The position numbers were made by a program, and so were the translations under genes. Source: an uncultured Rhodospirillales bacterium (lineage in GTDB: Bacteria; Pseudomonadota; Alphaproteobacteria; Reyranellales; Reyranellaceae). Taken from it: a DNA stretch of 34,333 nucleotides. This document shows positions 17,201 to 24,058 of this stretch, in pieces; the first letter of the stretch is position 1, and every line of letters begins with the position of its first letter. The stretch is from the NCBI GenBank assembly GCA_902825855.1, contig CADECW010000078.1, positions 1-34,333 on the forward strand, written 5' to 3'. The notes beneath the pieces were generated by a model, which was not told where the DNA came from, did no database searches, and saw only the letters and a program-made list of their open reading frames with translations.

Positions 17201-18223
17201 GACGGCACGATGAAATGGGAGGTCAGCGACTTCGAAATCGGCGCGGGTCCGATGGCGACGACCGACCAGGCGATCTACGCCGCGGGGTATGTCACGGTTC
17301 CGGCGCCGCCCTCGGGCATCAGCGTGCCTGTTCTTCGCCAACTCGGCCCCGATGGAAAAGTCATGTGGACCCGTCGCCTGCCGAGCGGCGGCGACGGCAG
17401 CGGAACGATGGTAATGGCCCTCGCGACGCACGATCGAATGGCCCTCGCGCTGGTCGGACCAAGGCCCGGCGCGAGTACCGGCGCTGGTTACTCGATCGTC
17501 CGCATCGATGCCACGGGCGTGGAAGCCGGCCGCATGACCTTGGCGTTTGGCGGCAATCTGACCTCTCCGCCTTTCGGGGTACTCGCAGGCGACGGCGCAG
17601 CCCGAATGGCGATCGTCAATCGCGGACCGATCCCGGGTGATCGGGTCGATCACGTCAACGGCTATGGCCTGCCGCAGATCTGCCTCAGGGAGGATGCGGC
17701 CGACATCGTCTTCTTCGATGTCGACGCCATGCGGGAGAGCGGGCGATCCTGGATCGATCGCTTCAACGCCAGGAGCGCGCTTGCCGTGGACGGCGGCTGG
17801 CTCGTCGTCGGCAGCTTGCGCGACGGCTGCGGAATCGCCACGCGGGCCGCCGCCTTCATGGTCAGAGCCGACGGCACCGTGCAGGAGATGTGGCGCGACC
17901 GCTCCCCCTTCGTCACCCATGGCCACGGGGTGCGCAGGATCGGCAACGCCTTCGAGATCGTCGGACGCTCCCGGCGGTCGGTCGCTATCCGCGAAGGGCG
18001 CCCGACCTTGGCGATGCCCGACTTCTCGAGCCTGCGCATGGGAGACGAAGCCTACGTGTCCGACGAGATCTTTTCCGTGCAGCTTTCCGAGCAGGGAAAG
18101 GAAGAAAGCACCGACTTCGTCGCTGCCGGGCTGCCGATCATGCCCACGGGCATGATCTCGACGCCGAAGGGCAGCGTGATCCACGGCACCATCGGATCGA
18201 GGCCGCTCTGGATCAGCCGCTAG
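14213..18223 (+). CDS. Exported CHAT-domain (caspase-like) protease with TPR-like and propeller-like regions
   Basis: 1,336 aa from GTG 14213, overlapping the previous stop. This start gives a textbook signal peptide (1-32; basic, hydrophobic, then RQAAAQ). Residues about 40-550 are repeated helical hairpins of TPR type (FEASRDHLDKALA, DFAAASRDLRQAIALLDR). The CHAT domain covers about 560-935, with the catalytic His788 in HFATHG and Cys839 in VVLSACNSA, plus GIQGLSTAFTIAGVPSTIAALWPID, all diagnostic. The last 400 residues are beta-rich with repeated strand-turn units (RQRADGTMKWEV, RQLGPDGKVMWTR, VRADGTVQEMWRD) like a beta-propeller sensor. CHAT proteins are cysteine peptidases often linked to signalling or defence. 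An exported form in an ECF sigma/anti-sigma operon is unusual; a role in cleaving an envelope substrate, perhaps the anti-sigma, is a hypothesis. Confidence 0.88.
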   Translation: MKIEVPARIARAAGILVILACFAVVLPRQAAAQDQGLPASVERIMRLVADGRNIDAVDTIKTTFEATSERQTFFVFAAHMCVALSDVHCATHFVAHDSVKDLKVGDVHASVIGYRSLLAWYIAVMGGSPAPREHVFDHGFPVDVVNPINAPVLFAEFQLLAARQSRLAFDFEASRDHLDKALASALVLQNERFDAPRLLVRIAGQLLHNHDIERALRLVAAAEPILRTIPPDSLLNFDVLQLRATLNGYRKDFAAASRDLRQAIALLDRLQLRPDLAASLKAVAYNYLLGMEALRGDRAAVNDLLQSHPLLAARPEILKRGYFANESEFHFAVTEEFARLLLKDRSETGWNDLLKMQPKWTADPESLAEVRAFAQAAIGLQQARMGKLEARREFIEAARTRLGTLQQRHAQSAHAAPLPYWTDQLLLELALAATLTETTPDYELVLGAHIALNRSLETGPDDVLASQAVEASDERKRAVQALHTIAYQRTAWERTQLAALARRLSSPDTYPAPSDATFRQRYEVVHTASAFAEHRQRLRAALSRETSRQSASRATSLAALRELLLPDEALVFHVPMLDHTGKVCVRTDRVASSLQRSRDSDAADARLLGAALTDDHPPSIEADSQYPADAAVRLGKLLFAGLEDCLRSVRRVYHITGGVLAQIPPAALLAEVPPRLGTGFDLRQARWLVRDHSFIKTSSIDSFVATRKLSKYRRATLDYLGVGDPVLAIPTNALSSLAELPETSEELQRVGRLFEKSRVRILRRDTASEEHFRLQPLSEFDVMHFATHGLMREEVPGLPEPSLVLTPDPTGDAFNDGLLTTSQIAALSLRTRLVVLSACNSARYEASIVESGIQGLSTAFTIAGVPSTIAALWPIDSSLTRDLIIATFQAARGDSAMPLADALAAAMRRHLEGPTPRPLLHPRFWSALVVLGDGSMKLGAAEPGAQRDLAAFADVGMARNEEILSAAPVGGEDVASSTIGPWNGKRSPSLIRRQRADGTMKWEVSDFEIGAGPMATTDQAIYAAGYVTVPAPPSGISVPVLRQLGPDGKVMWTRRLPSGGDGSGTMVMALATHDRMALALVGPRPGASTGAGYSIVRIDATGVEAGRMTLAFGGNLTSPPFGVLAGDGAARMAIVNRGPIPGDRVDHVNGYGLPQICLREDAADIVFFDVDAMRESGRSWIDRFNARSALAVDGGWLVVGSLRDGCGIATRAAAFMVRADGTVQEMWRDRSPFVTHGHGVRRIGNAFEIVGRSRRSVAIREGRPTLAMPDFSSLRMGDEAYVSDEIFSVQLSEQGKEESTDFVAAGLPIMPTGMISTPKGSVIHGTIGSRPLWISR

Positions 18224-18259
18224 CGGCCTGATCGCCCGTTTGCGTGCGAAACAAGAAGG

Positions 18260-18279
18260 CAGCGCAAAATGTTGCGCTG
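18260..18279. terminator. Perfect 8-bp hairpin after the CHAT gene
   Basis: CAGCGCAA, loop AATG, TTGCGCTG, starting 37 bp after the CHAT stop. The strong GC-rich stem suits transcription termination or mRNA 3' end stability, but no U tract follows. It could instead be an operator for the next gene. Confidence 0.4.
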
Positions 18280-18377
18280 GGTCAAATGCAGACATCGCCT
18301 CATGGTTGTGCTAGCGTGCACTAGTACATTCATTGTGCTTGCTCCGCGCGGTACGCCGCTCATCAAGGGAGGAACCA

Positions 18378-19304
18378 ATGGTGGAACGTCTCGCTCTCGG
18401 GATCATTCCGGGCGCCGGTTGGCGCGCATCGGAGATTCGCGACGTGGTTCGCGAGGCCGAAGGCGCCGGCTTCGAAGCCGTCTTCAGTGCCGAGGTCAAC
18501 AATGACGTGCTGGCGACAGCTCAGCTGATGGGTGAAGCCACCAGGACGCTCAAAGTCGGAACCTGGATCGCCAACATCTATCTCCGGCACCCCTATCTGT
18601 GTGCCAAGGGAGCTGCCCTGATCGCGGACGCGACGGACGGGCGCATGATACTCGGCCTTGGAGTGAGCCATCAGCCGATCAATCAGGCCTTGAATATCGA
18701 CATGCCGGCCCCGATCAAGGCGTTGCGGGAGTATACGGCCGGCGTCATGAGCTGGCTGCGCGGCGAGGGTCCGGCAACCCACCTGCCTCAGCAGCCCTCC
18801 GTGCACAAAGTCCCCGTCTATCTCGGCGCGCTTACTTCCGCCACGGTCGAGCTCGCCGGTGAGCTGGCCGACGGCGTCATGCCGTTCCTGTGGTCCGCCG
18901 AGCGTATTGCGCGCAGCAAGACCTGGGCGGCGCGCGGCCGCGCGAAAGCCAGCGGACGCGGAAAGCTGGAAATGACGCTGGGACTGCCGACATTCGTCGG
19001 AAGCGACAGGACTGCCTTGCTGGCGGCCGCCCGCGCCAACCTTGGCCTCTACACGACATTGCCCTTCTTCCAGCATCTCCTCGACGTCAGCGGCTTTACT
19101 GCGGAGGCCAGGAAAGCCAGAGCGGGAGCAGGAGCGGACTCCCTGAGCGACGAGTTTCTGGATGCGGTGTGTCTGATCGGCCCGCCATCCCGCTGCCGGG
19201 AACGGCTGGCCGCGTTCACGGCCGCCGGCCTCGACCTGCCCATCCTCTTGCCTCCCATCGGCGTCGATGGCGCTCGTGCGGTCCTGAACGCCTTCAAAAC
19301 TTGA
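18378..19304 (+). CDS. LLM-class flavin-dependent oxidoreductase
   Basis: 308 aa. Luciferase-like (F420/FMN) TIM-barrel signatures: an N-terminal strand (LALGIIPGAGW), EAEGAGFEAVFSAE near residue 30, the TRTLKVGTWI strand, HPYLCAKGAALIADATDGRMILGLGVSH (the central helix and flavin-binding strand), and a late APxxE-like ELADGVMPFLWS. It would oxidise an unidentified substrate with reduced flavin, or belong to the F420-dependent branch. GGGAGGA 7 nt upstream fixes the ATG. It stands alone on the plus strand between the CHAT operon and a convergent hydrolase. Confidence 0.88.
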   Translation: MVERLALGIIPGAGWRASEIRDVVREAEGAGFEAVFSAEVNNDVLATAQLMGEATRTLKVGTWIANIYLRHPYLCAKGAALIADATDGRMILGLGVSHQPINQALNIDMPAPIKALREYTAGVMSWLRGEGPATHLPQQPSVHKVPVYLGALTSATVELAGELADGVMPFLWSAERIARSKTWAARGRAKASGRGKLEMTLGLPTFVGSDRTALLAAARANLGLYTTLPFFQHLLDVSGFTAEARKARAGAGADSLSDEFLDAVCLIGPPSRCRERLAAFTAAGLDLPILLPPIGVDGARAVLNAFKT

Positions 19305-19335
19305 ACCTGGTGCGACGGCCCAATGGTTCGTCACC

Positions 19336-19465
19336 GTGGTTTCTCCGAGCTTCAAAATAGTCCAGGGGGTCGTGGCGCTCCTGCTGCCTACCCCTGATCG
19401 TGTTCGTGCTGGCCTACTGGCCGCGTCGTTGGTCACACCTGCTCGACCGCGGGCCGAAGCGATGA
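19336..19465 (+). pseudogene. Possible decayed gene for a small one-helix membrane protein
   Basis: One frame reads FKIVQGVVALLLP; a +1 change near 19389-19398 gives LPLIVFVLAYWPRRWS...DRGPKR and a stop at 19465, next to the end of the convergent hydrolase. Joined, the two halves make an 18-20 residue membrane helix followed by a basic tail, a plausible small membrane protein. With the frame broken and no Shine-Dalgarno sequence evident, it may be a remnant or chance. Confidence 0.25.
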
Positions 19466-20290
19466 TCACGAAGTTCGGGCGACATCCAACCGAGGCGAAT
19501 CGAGAAAAGTCCGCAGCAACGACGCGCATCGCGCCGCATGCGAGTAAGGCAGGCCATGGCGCGAGCGGCCGATGACGTTCAGTTCGCTGTCGGGCAGCAG
19601 CCGATGCAATTCCGCCATGACTGCCACCGGAATGAACGGGCTGCCGTCGGGGTGAAGCAGGAGCGTCGGACAGGCAATGTCCTTCAGCCGGGACGACAGG
19701 TCGGTCCCGATCAGGACACGCAGCGCACTCAGGATCGACGCCGGCGGCCACCTCTCCTGCTGCTCGGCGAACCAGGCCCATTGTTCCGCCGACAGTGCAT
19801 CGTCGTGGAAGCGATCGTGCATGAACGCGTCGGACCACGCCTTCGTCCCGCCCTCGTCGAGCTGGCGCCTCCAGGCTTCGACGCGCTGGATCGAGGCGCC
19901 GAGATGAGCGCCGTTGCTGACCGTGAGGGTGGCGATGCGCCCGGGCTGCGCCAGCGCAGCGGCGAGTGCCACCGTGCCGCCGATCGATTCGCCGACCAGA
20001 TGGAAGCGCGGCAGGCCGGCGGCGTCCGCCACCGCGAACAGATCCTCGACCATGAGGGCGAGCGACCAGGCGAAGTCGGGCCCCGGAATGTGCGAACGGC
20101 CATAGCCCCGCATGTCGAAGCTGACCAGGCGGTGGGCGTCGGCCAGCGCCGGGAACCAGCCGGCCCAGATTCCCGCGCTGGCGCCGATCCCATGATGGAA
20201 CAGGATCGCGTCGCGCGGCTGGCGCCAGGGCGCGACCTGGTCGACGATCTCGTAGTGCAGGTCGCCGCGGCTGGTCGGTGCCGGGGGCAT
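19466..20290 (-). CDS. Alpha/beta hydrolase
   Basis: 274 aa, cytoplasmic. Motifs in order: HHGIGAS (oxyanion loop, about residue 35), SFDMRGYGRS, the nucleophile elbow GESIGG (about residue 105), a late acidic turn after TLLLHPDGSPF, and the catalytic His in RSRHGLPYSHA near the end. The pattern resembles the 3-oxoadipate enol-lactonase / carboxylesterase branch. It starts 4 bp after the Bug receptor stop, so the two are co-transcribed; the hydrolase may act on the compound that the receptor binds or on a breakdown product. Start at MPPAPTSRG; the longer frame would overlap the receptor. Confidence 0.88.
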   Translation of the reverse strand: MPPAPTSRGDLHYEIVDQVAPWRQPRDAILFHHGIGASAGIWAGWFPALADAHRLVSFDMRGYGRSHIPGPDFAWSLALMVEDLFAVADAAGLPRFHLVGESIGGTVALAAALAQPGRIATLTVSNGAHLGASIQRVEAWRRQLDEGGTKAWSDAFMHDRFHDDALSAEQWAWFAEQQERWPPASILSALRVLIGTDLSSRLKDIACPTLLLHPDGSPFIPVAVMAELHRLLPDSELNVIGRSRHGLPYSHAARCASLLRTFLDSPRLDVARTS

Positions 20291-20294
20291 GTCC

Positions 20295-21269
20295 CTAGTC
20301 GGCCCGCATGCCGGCTTCCTGGATGACCTCTGCCCACTTCTTGCGGTCGGCGGCGATGGTGGCCTTGAGGTCGGCGGGCGAGCCGATGATCGTATCCATG
20401 CCGTTGTCGAGGAAGCGCTTCTGCACGTCGGGCTTGGCGACGGCAGCACGCAGCGCCTTGTTCCATACGTCGGTGAGGTCGGCGGGCAGGCCGCGCGAGC
20501 CGAACACCCCGAACCAGTTGACCACCGAGTAGCCCGGAACGAACTGCGAGATCAGTGGCAGGTTGGCGAACATCGGCGATTGCCGGGGCGAGCCGAAGGC
20601 GATGGGGATCAAGCCGCCGCCGCCGATCTGGCCGAGGAACTCCGGCATGTTGCCGAACATCACGTCGCAGTTGCCGGCAACCATGTCCTGGATGGCTGGC
20701 GCGCCGCCGCGATACGGCACATGCAGGAGATTGGTGCCCGTCAACTTCTTGAAGAGTTCGCCCGCCAGGTGCTGCGACGTGCCGTTGCCGGCCGAGGCGT
20801 AGGAGATCTTGCCCGGGTTCTTCTTTGCCTGCTCGATCAGTTCGGGCACGGTACGGAACGGCACGTGCTTGCCGAACACCAGGATATTGTAGACGCCGAC
20901 GATGTTGGCGATCGGCGTCAGGTCGGTGTCGACGTTGATCGGCAGCTTCTGGCCCGGCATGACCGGCGACACACACATCGCCGCCATGGCCGCGAGGCCG
21001 ACCGTACGCCCGTCGGGGGCGGCGTTGGCCACGGCCTCGTTGGCGATGAAGCCCGAGGCGCCCGACTTCGTCTCGACGATCACGTTCTGTCCGACCTCGG
21101 GCTTCAGCGCGTCGGCCAGGATGCGGCACAGCAGGTCGGCCGTGCCGCCTGGCGGGAAGCCGCAGAAGAATCTCACGTCGCCGCCGATCTTGCCCTGCGC
21201 CCAGGCTGGCGCGCCGGCAAGGCCGAGCGCGGCGGCGCTGCCCGCCGCCAGAACAGTCCTGCGTTTCAT
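20295..21269 (-). CDS. Bug/TctC-type tripartite tricarboxylate transporter receptor 1
   Basis: 324 aa. Tat-like signal peptide (MKRRTVLAAG...AWAQ, 1-28). Family motifs: FFCGFPPGGTADLLCR (ligand-anchoring loop), ETKSGASGFIANEAVANAAPDGRTV, KISYASAGNGTSQHLAGE and LLHVPYRGGAPAIQDMVAGNCDVMFG. Bug proteins bind carboxylates or similar small ligands in the periplasm; normally TctA and TctB membrane partners complete the transporter, but none are here. GGGAGGAAAC precedes the ATG. It heads an operon with the alpha/beta hydrolase and diverges from a second Bug gene, with 44 bp between starts. Confidence 0.92.
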   Translation of the reverse strand: MKRRTVLAAGSAAALGLAGAPAWAQGKIGGDVRFFCGFPPGGTADLLCRILADALKPEVGQNVIVETKSGASGFIANEAVANAAPDGRTVGLAAMAAMCVSPVMPGQKLPINVDTDLTPIANIVGVYNILVFGKHVPFRTVPELIEQAKKNPGKISYASAGNGTSQHLAGELFKKLTGTNLLHVPYRGGAPAIQDMVAGNCDVMFGNMPEFLGQIGGGGLIPIAFGSPRQSPMFANLPLISQFVPGYSVVNWFGVFGSRGLPADLTDVWNKALRAAVAKPDVQKRFLDNGMDTIIGSPADLKATIAADRKKWAEVIQEAGMRAD

Positions 21270-21313
21270 TTTGTTTCCTCCCAAAAGCGCGGCGAGCCTA
21301 GCATACTTTGCGC

Positions 21314-22297
21314 ATGATCAAGCTTCGCCGTCGCGCCGCGATCAGCGGCCTCGCCGCTCTCCCGTTGACCCACGCAAATGTCCGCGCCCAGACGGTAGAA
21401 TTTCCCGATCGTCCGCTGCGCCTCGTCGTCGGCTTTCCGCCGGGCGGGCCGAACGATCTCCTGGCGCGCATCGTGGCTCCCGGCATCGGCGAGCGGTTGA
21501 AGCGCTCCGTCGTGGTCGAGAATCGCGCCGGTGCCAACGGCGAGATCGCCGCCGCCTCGGTCGCCAAGTCGCCGCCCGACGGCACCGTGATCATGCTCGG
21601 GTCGAACGGCTCGACCACAGTGGCGCCGGCGCTCAACAAGAACCTGCCCTACGATATCCGCACCGACTTCGCGGCCGTCGCCCCGATCGGCATCAATCCC
21701 ATGCTGCTGGTGGTTCGCAACGACCTGCCGGCGAAGAACGTGATCGAGCTGCTGGCATTGGCGCGCGCCCAGCCCGGCAAGCTCAACGGTGCGTCGGCCG
21801 GCGCCGGCGGCGCCACGCATCTCGCATTGGAGCTCTTCAAGTCGCTGGGCAAGGTCGACATCGTTCACGTGCCCTACAAGGGTGGCGGACCGGCCATGGC
21901 CGACCTGATGGCGGGCCTGGTCGATGTCTATTTCGGCGGCCTGTCGACGGCACTGCCGCACGCCAAGGCCGGCAAGATGCGCGCGCTCGGCCAGACCTCG
22001 CTCATCCGTTCGGCGGCCGCGCCCGACATTCCGACCATCGCGGAGGCTGGCCTGCCTGGCTACGAAGCAGCGATCTCCTACGGCATCTTCCTGCCGGCCG
22101 GGGCGTCGCCGGGTCTCGTCGATCGCCTGCATGCCGCCGTCGACGCAACGGTACGCTCGCCCGATGTCGCGGCGAAGTTCACCGAGCTCGGCGCCGACCC
22201 GCAGTTCGGCACGCCGCGCGAATTCGCGGCCTATGTCGCCGACGACCTCGCCAAATGGGCCCGCCTCGCCAGGGAGGCGGGCCTCAAGTCCGAATGA
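21314..22297 (+). CDS. Bug/TctC-type tripartite tricarboxylate transporter receptor 2
   Basis: 327 aa. The N-terminal signal (MIKLRRRAAISGLAALPLT...VRAQ) has a consecutive arginine motif suggesting Tat export. Family motifs: VGFPPGGPNDLLARIV, VENRAGANGEIAAASVAKSPPDGTV, NGASAGAGGATHLALELF, IVHVPYKGGGPAMADLMAGLVDVYFGG and PDIPTIAEAGLPGYEA. Ligand unknown. I start at ATG 21314 and not the TTG 6 nt upstream. It ends exactly where the convergent NIPSNAP gene ends (stop codons abut). Sequence is clearly different from receptors 1 and 3, so this is not a recent duplication. Confidence 0.92.
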   Translation: MIKLRRRAAISGLAALPLTHANVRAQTVEFPDRPLRLVVGFPPGGPNDLLARIVAPGIGERLKRSVVVENRAGANGEIAAASVAKSPPDGTVIMLGSNGSTTVAPALNKNLPYDIRTDFAAVAPIGINPMLLVVRNDLPAKNVIELLALARAQPGKLNGASAGAGGATHLALELFKSLGKVDIVHVPYKGGGPAMADLMAGLVDVYFGGLSTALPHAKAGKMRALGQTSLIRSAAAPDIPTIAEAGLPGYEAAISYGIFLPAGASPGLVDRLHAAVDATVRSPDVAAKFTELGADPQFGTPREFAAYVADDLAKWARLAREAGLKSE

Positions 22298-22624
22298 CTA
22301 TTTGACCGACGAGTAGGTCGTCGGCGTCAGGAACTGGTTGGAGACGTTGGCGACGATCGCACCGTCCTTCTCGGTCTCGGCGCGCTTGGCCAGCCACTCC
22401 GGATCGCTCTGGAAGGCGTTCCACTTCTTCTCGCGGTCGGCCAGCGACTCCCAGGCCAGCAGGTAATAAAGCTCCTGGTTGGACTCGCCGACCAGCGTGG
22501 TCCAGAAGCCGGCCTGCTTGATGCCGTGCTTCTCCCACAGCTTCAGCGTGATGTTGGCGAAACGGTTGTTGAGCGCCGGCAGGCGGCCGGGAATGCATTT
22601 GTAGACACGCAGTTCGTAGATCAT
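22298..22624 (-). CDS. NIPSNAP family protein
   Basis: 108 aa, single domain. It opens MIYELRVYKCIPGRLPAL and has ITLKLWEKHGIKQAGFWT and YYLLAWESLADREKKWNAFQSDPEW, the diagnostic strand-helix pattern of the NIPSNAP dimeric alpha/beta-barrel fold. The biochemical role of bacterial members is poorly defined; they often accompany catabolic genes. It is the second gene of an operon with the metallo-beta-lactamase-fold hydrolase (12-bp gap). Confidence 0.92.
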   Translation of the reverse strand: MIYELRVYKCIPGRLPALNNRFANITLKLWEKHGIKQAGFWTTLVGESNQELYYLLAWESLADREKKWNAFQSDPEWLAKRAETEKDGAIVANVSNQFLTPTTYSSVK

Positions 22625-22636
22625 TTCCTTCCCCTT

Positions 22637-23524
22637 CTAGAAGCTTGCATCGAAGCGCGGCACGAAGCCGCTTCCCTTGTGATCGATATGGCAGGTGAAT
22701 GGTGCCCCGAAATGGCAAGGCATCAGACGCGCTCCCGAACCGGCACAATGCTCCAGCGCCGTGCGCCGGCTCTTGCGAGCGCCGATGCCTTCGGCGCACG
22801 CAAAGCTGTTCCACTCCGGATGGTAGACCTGCAACGCGTGATGCAGGATGTCGCCGCAGAACAGCGCCTTCTCGCCGCGCGATTCGAGCTTGATGGCGAT
22901 GGTGCCGGGCGTATGGCCGGGCGCAGGCTCGACCTCGAGGTTCTCGTCGAGCCGGGCGGCCCCGTCGACCAGCTGCGACAGTCCTGCCTCCACGACGGGC
23001 AGCACCGAATCGCGGAATGAACCGCCGTTGGCCGGCCCAGTCTTGGGATCGCTGTCGACCTTGAGGTAATGATCGTAGTCGGCGCGGCTGAACACGTACT
23101 TCGCGTTCCTGAAGGTCGGTACCCACTTGCCGTTCTCGAGCCTCGTGTTCCAGCCGACGTGATCGACATGCAGATGCGTGCACATCACCATGTCGACCTG
23201 GTCAGGCTCGACGCCGGCGGCCTTCAATCGCGCCAGATAGGAGGTCTCCATCAAGTGCCATTTGGGCCGGTGCGGCCGCGACTTGTGGTTGCCGACGCAG
23301 GTATCGATCAGGATGCGCTTGCCGCCGACGGTCAGCAGCCAGCTATGGACGCTGAGCTTCAGGAAGCCCGACGGCTCGTCGTAGTGGTCGGGGACCAGCC
23401 AATCGCGATGTTCCTGAACCACGCCGGGCTGCCAGTCGGGGAAGAACATCTTGGCGTCGAAGTTGGGCTCATAGGATTCCTCGATGCGCTGTACCGTGGC
23501 TCCTCCCAGCTTCATCTGCCTCAT
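22637..23524 (-). CDS. Metallo-beta-lactamase-fold hydrolase
   Basis: 295 aa, no signal peptide. The zinc motif THLHVDH lies at residues 116-122 (His117, His119, Asp121, His122), the third ligand His in PAPGHTPG, the bridging Asp in FCGDILHH, and a final His in PCHFGAPF. The VHSWLLTVGGKRILIDTCVGN strand pair is typical. The length and organisation resemble the lactonase / AHL-hydrolase-like branch, but the substrate is not deducible. GGGAGGACAGGC before the ATG supports the 23524 start over the internal Met at residue 4. Confidence 0.9.
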   Translation of the reverse strand: MRQMKLGGATVQRIEESYEPNFDAKMFFPDWQPGVVQEHRDWLVPDHYDEPSGFLKLSVHSWLLTVGGKRILIDTCVGNHKSRPHRPKWHLMETSYLARLKAAGVEPDQVDMVMCTHLHVDHVGWNTRLENGKWVPTFRNAKYVFSRADYDHYLKVDSDPKTGPANGGSFRDSVLPVVEAGLSQLVDGAARLDENLEVEPAPGHTPGTIAIKLESRGEKALFCGDILHHALQVYHPEWNSFACAEGIGARKSRRTALEHCAGSGARLMPCHFGAPFTCHIDHKGSGFVPRFDASF

Positions 23525-23639
23525 GCCTGTCCTCCCACTCGGGCGAGGAACTTAGCGTCGCCGGATGGGTTTCGGAAAGGCCGGTGTTTCGTCGGCTAAA
23601 ACTGCCGCGCGGCGCTCCTGAGGGAATATCTCGGGCAGG

Positions 23640-23948
23640 TCAGAATGGCAGGCGCCGTGCTTCGACCCTTTCAAGATGGCGATGCTCGAGCCCGGCAATG
23701 CTGGCGCTGCCCAGCGGCATTATCGCCATCAGCACGATGAAATGGACACCGAGCATCCAGCCGTCGAACATTCCCGGCACGATCGCGCCGATGGAAACCG
23801 TCGTGATGAAGAACACGACCGCGAAGGCGAGGCCGCATACCCCACCCGTCAAAGCGGCCGTCAGCGTGGTCGACGCCACGGAGCGGCCGATGTAGTAGCT
23901 GAGGGAGAAAGCGACGCCAGCGGCAACGATGGCGCTGATGCTCTCCAT
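23640..23948 (-). CDS. Small membrane protein, three helices
   Basis: 102 aa with three predicted membrane segments: about 5-22 (SAIVAAGVAFSLSYYIG), 30-55 (LTAALTGGVCGLAFAVVFFITTVSIG) and 65-85 (MLGVHFIVLMAIMPLGSAS), then a basic tail (EHRHLERVEARRLPF). GAGGAG about 8 nt upstream supports the ATG. No family recognised. It is divergent from the amidase gene. Confidence 0.7.
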   Translation of the reverse strand: MESISAIVAAGVAFSLSYYIGRSVASTTLTAALTGGVCGLAFAVVFFITTVSIGAIVPGMFDGWMLGVHFIVLMAIMPLGSASIAGLEHRHLERVEARRLPF

Positions 23949-24058
23949 GGCGGACCACTCCTCGAATACGCACTCGACTGTGAAACACCAGAGAAAGACT
24001 CCGTGGTTCGGATGTTAGTTTGAGCCAATTGCGCAACCCGGGAACTCACGAAAAACGC

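Noticed and set aside
14888..18295. 1,135-aa open frame opposite the CHAT gene
   Set aside because: Mirror frame caused by high GC; no domain signatures, and it lies entirely over a gene with clear motifs and a signal peptide.
18290..18330. CTAGCGTGCACTAG-like palindrome upstream of the LLM gene
   Set aside because: The arms are offset and do not pair cleanly; only GTGCAC is symmetric.
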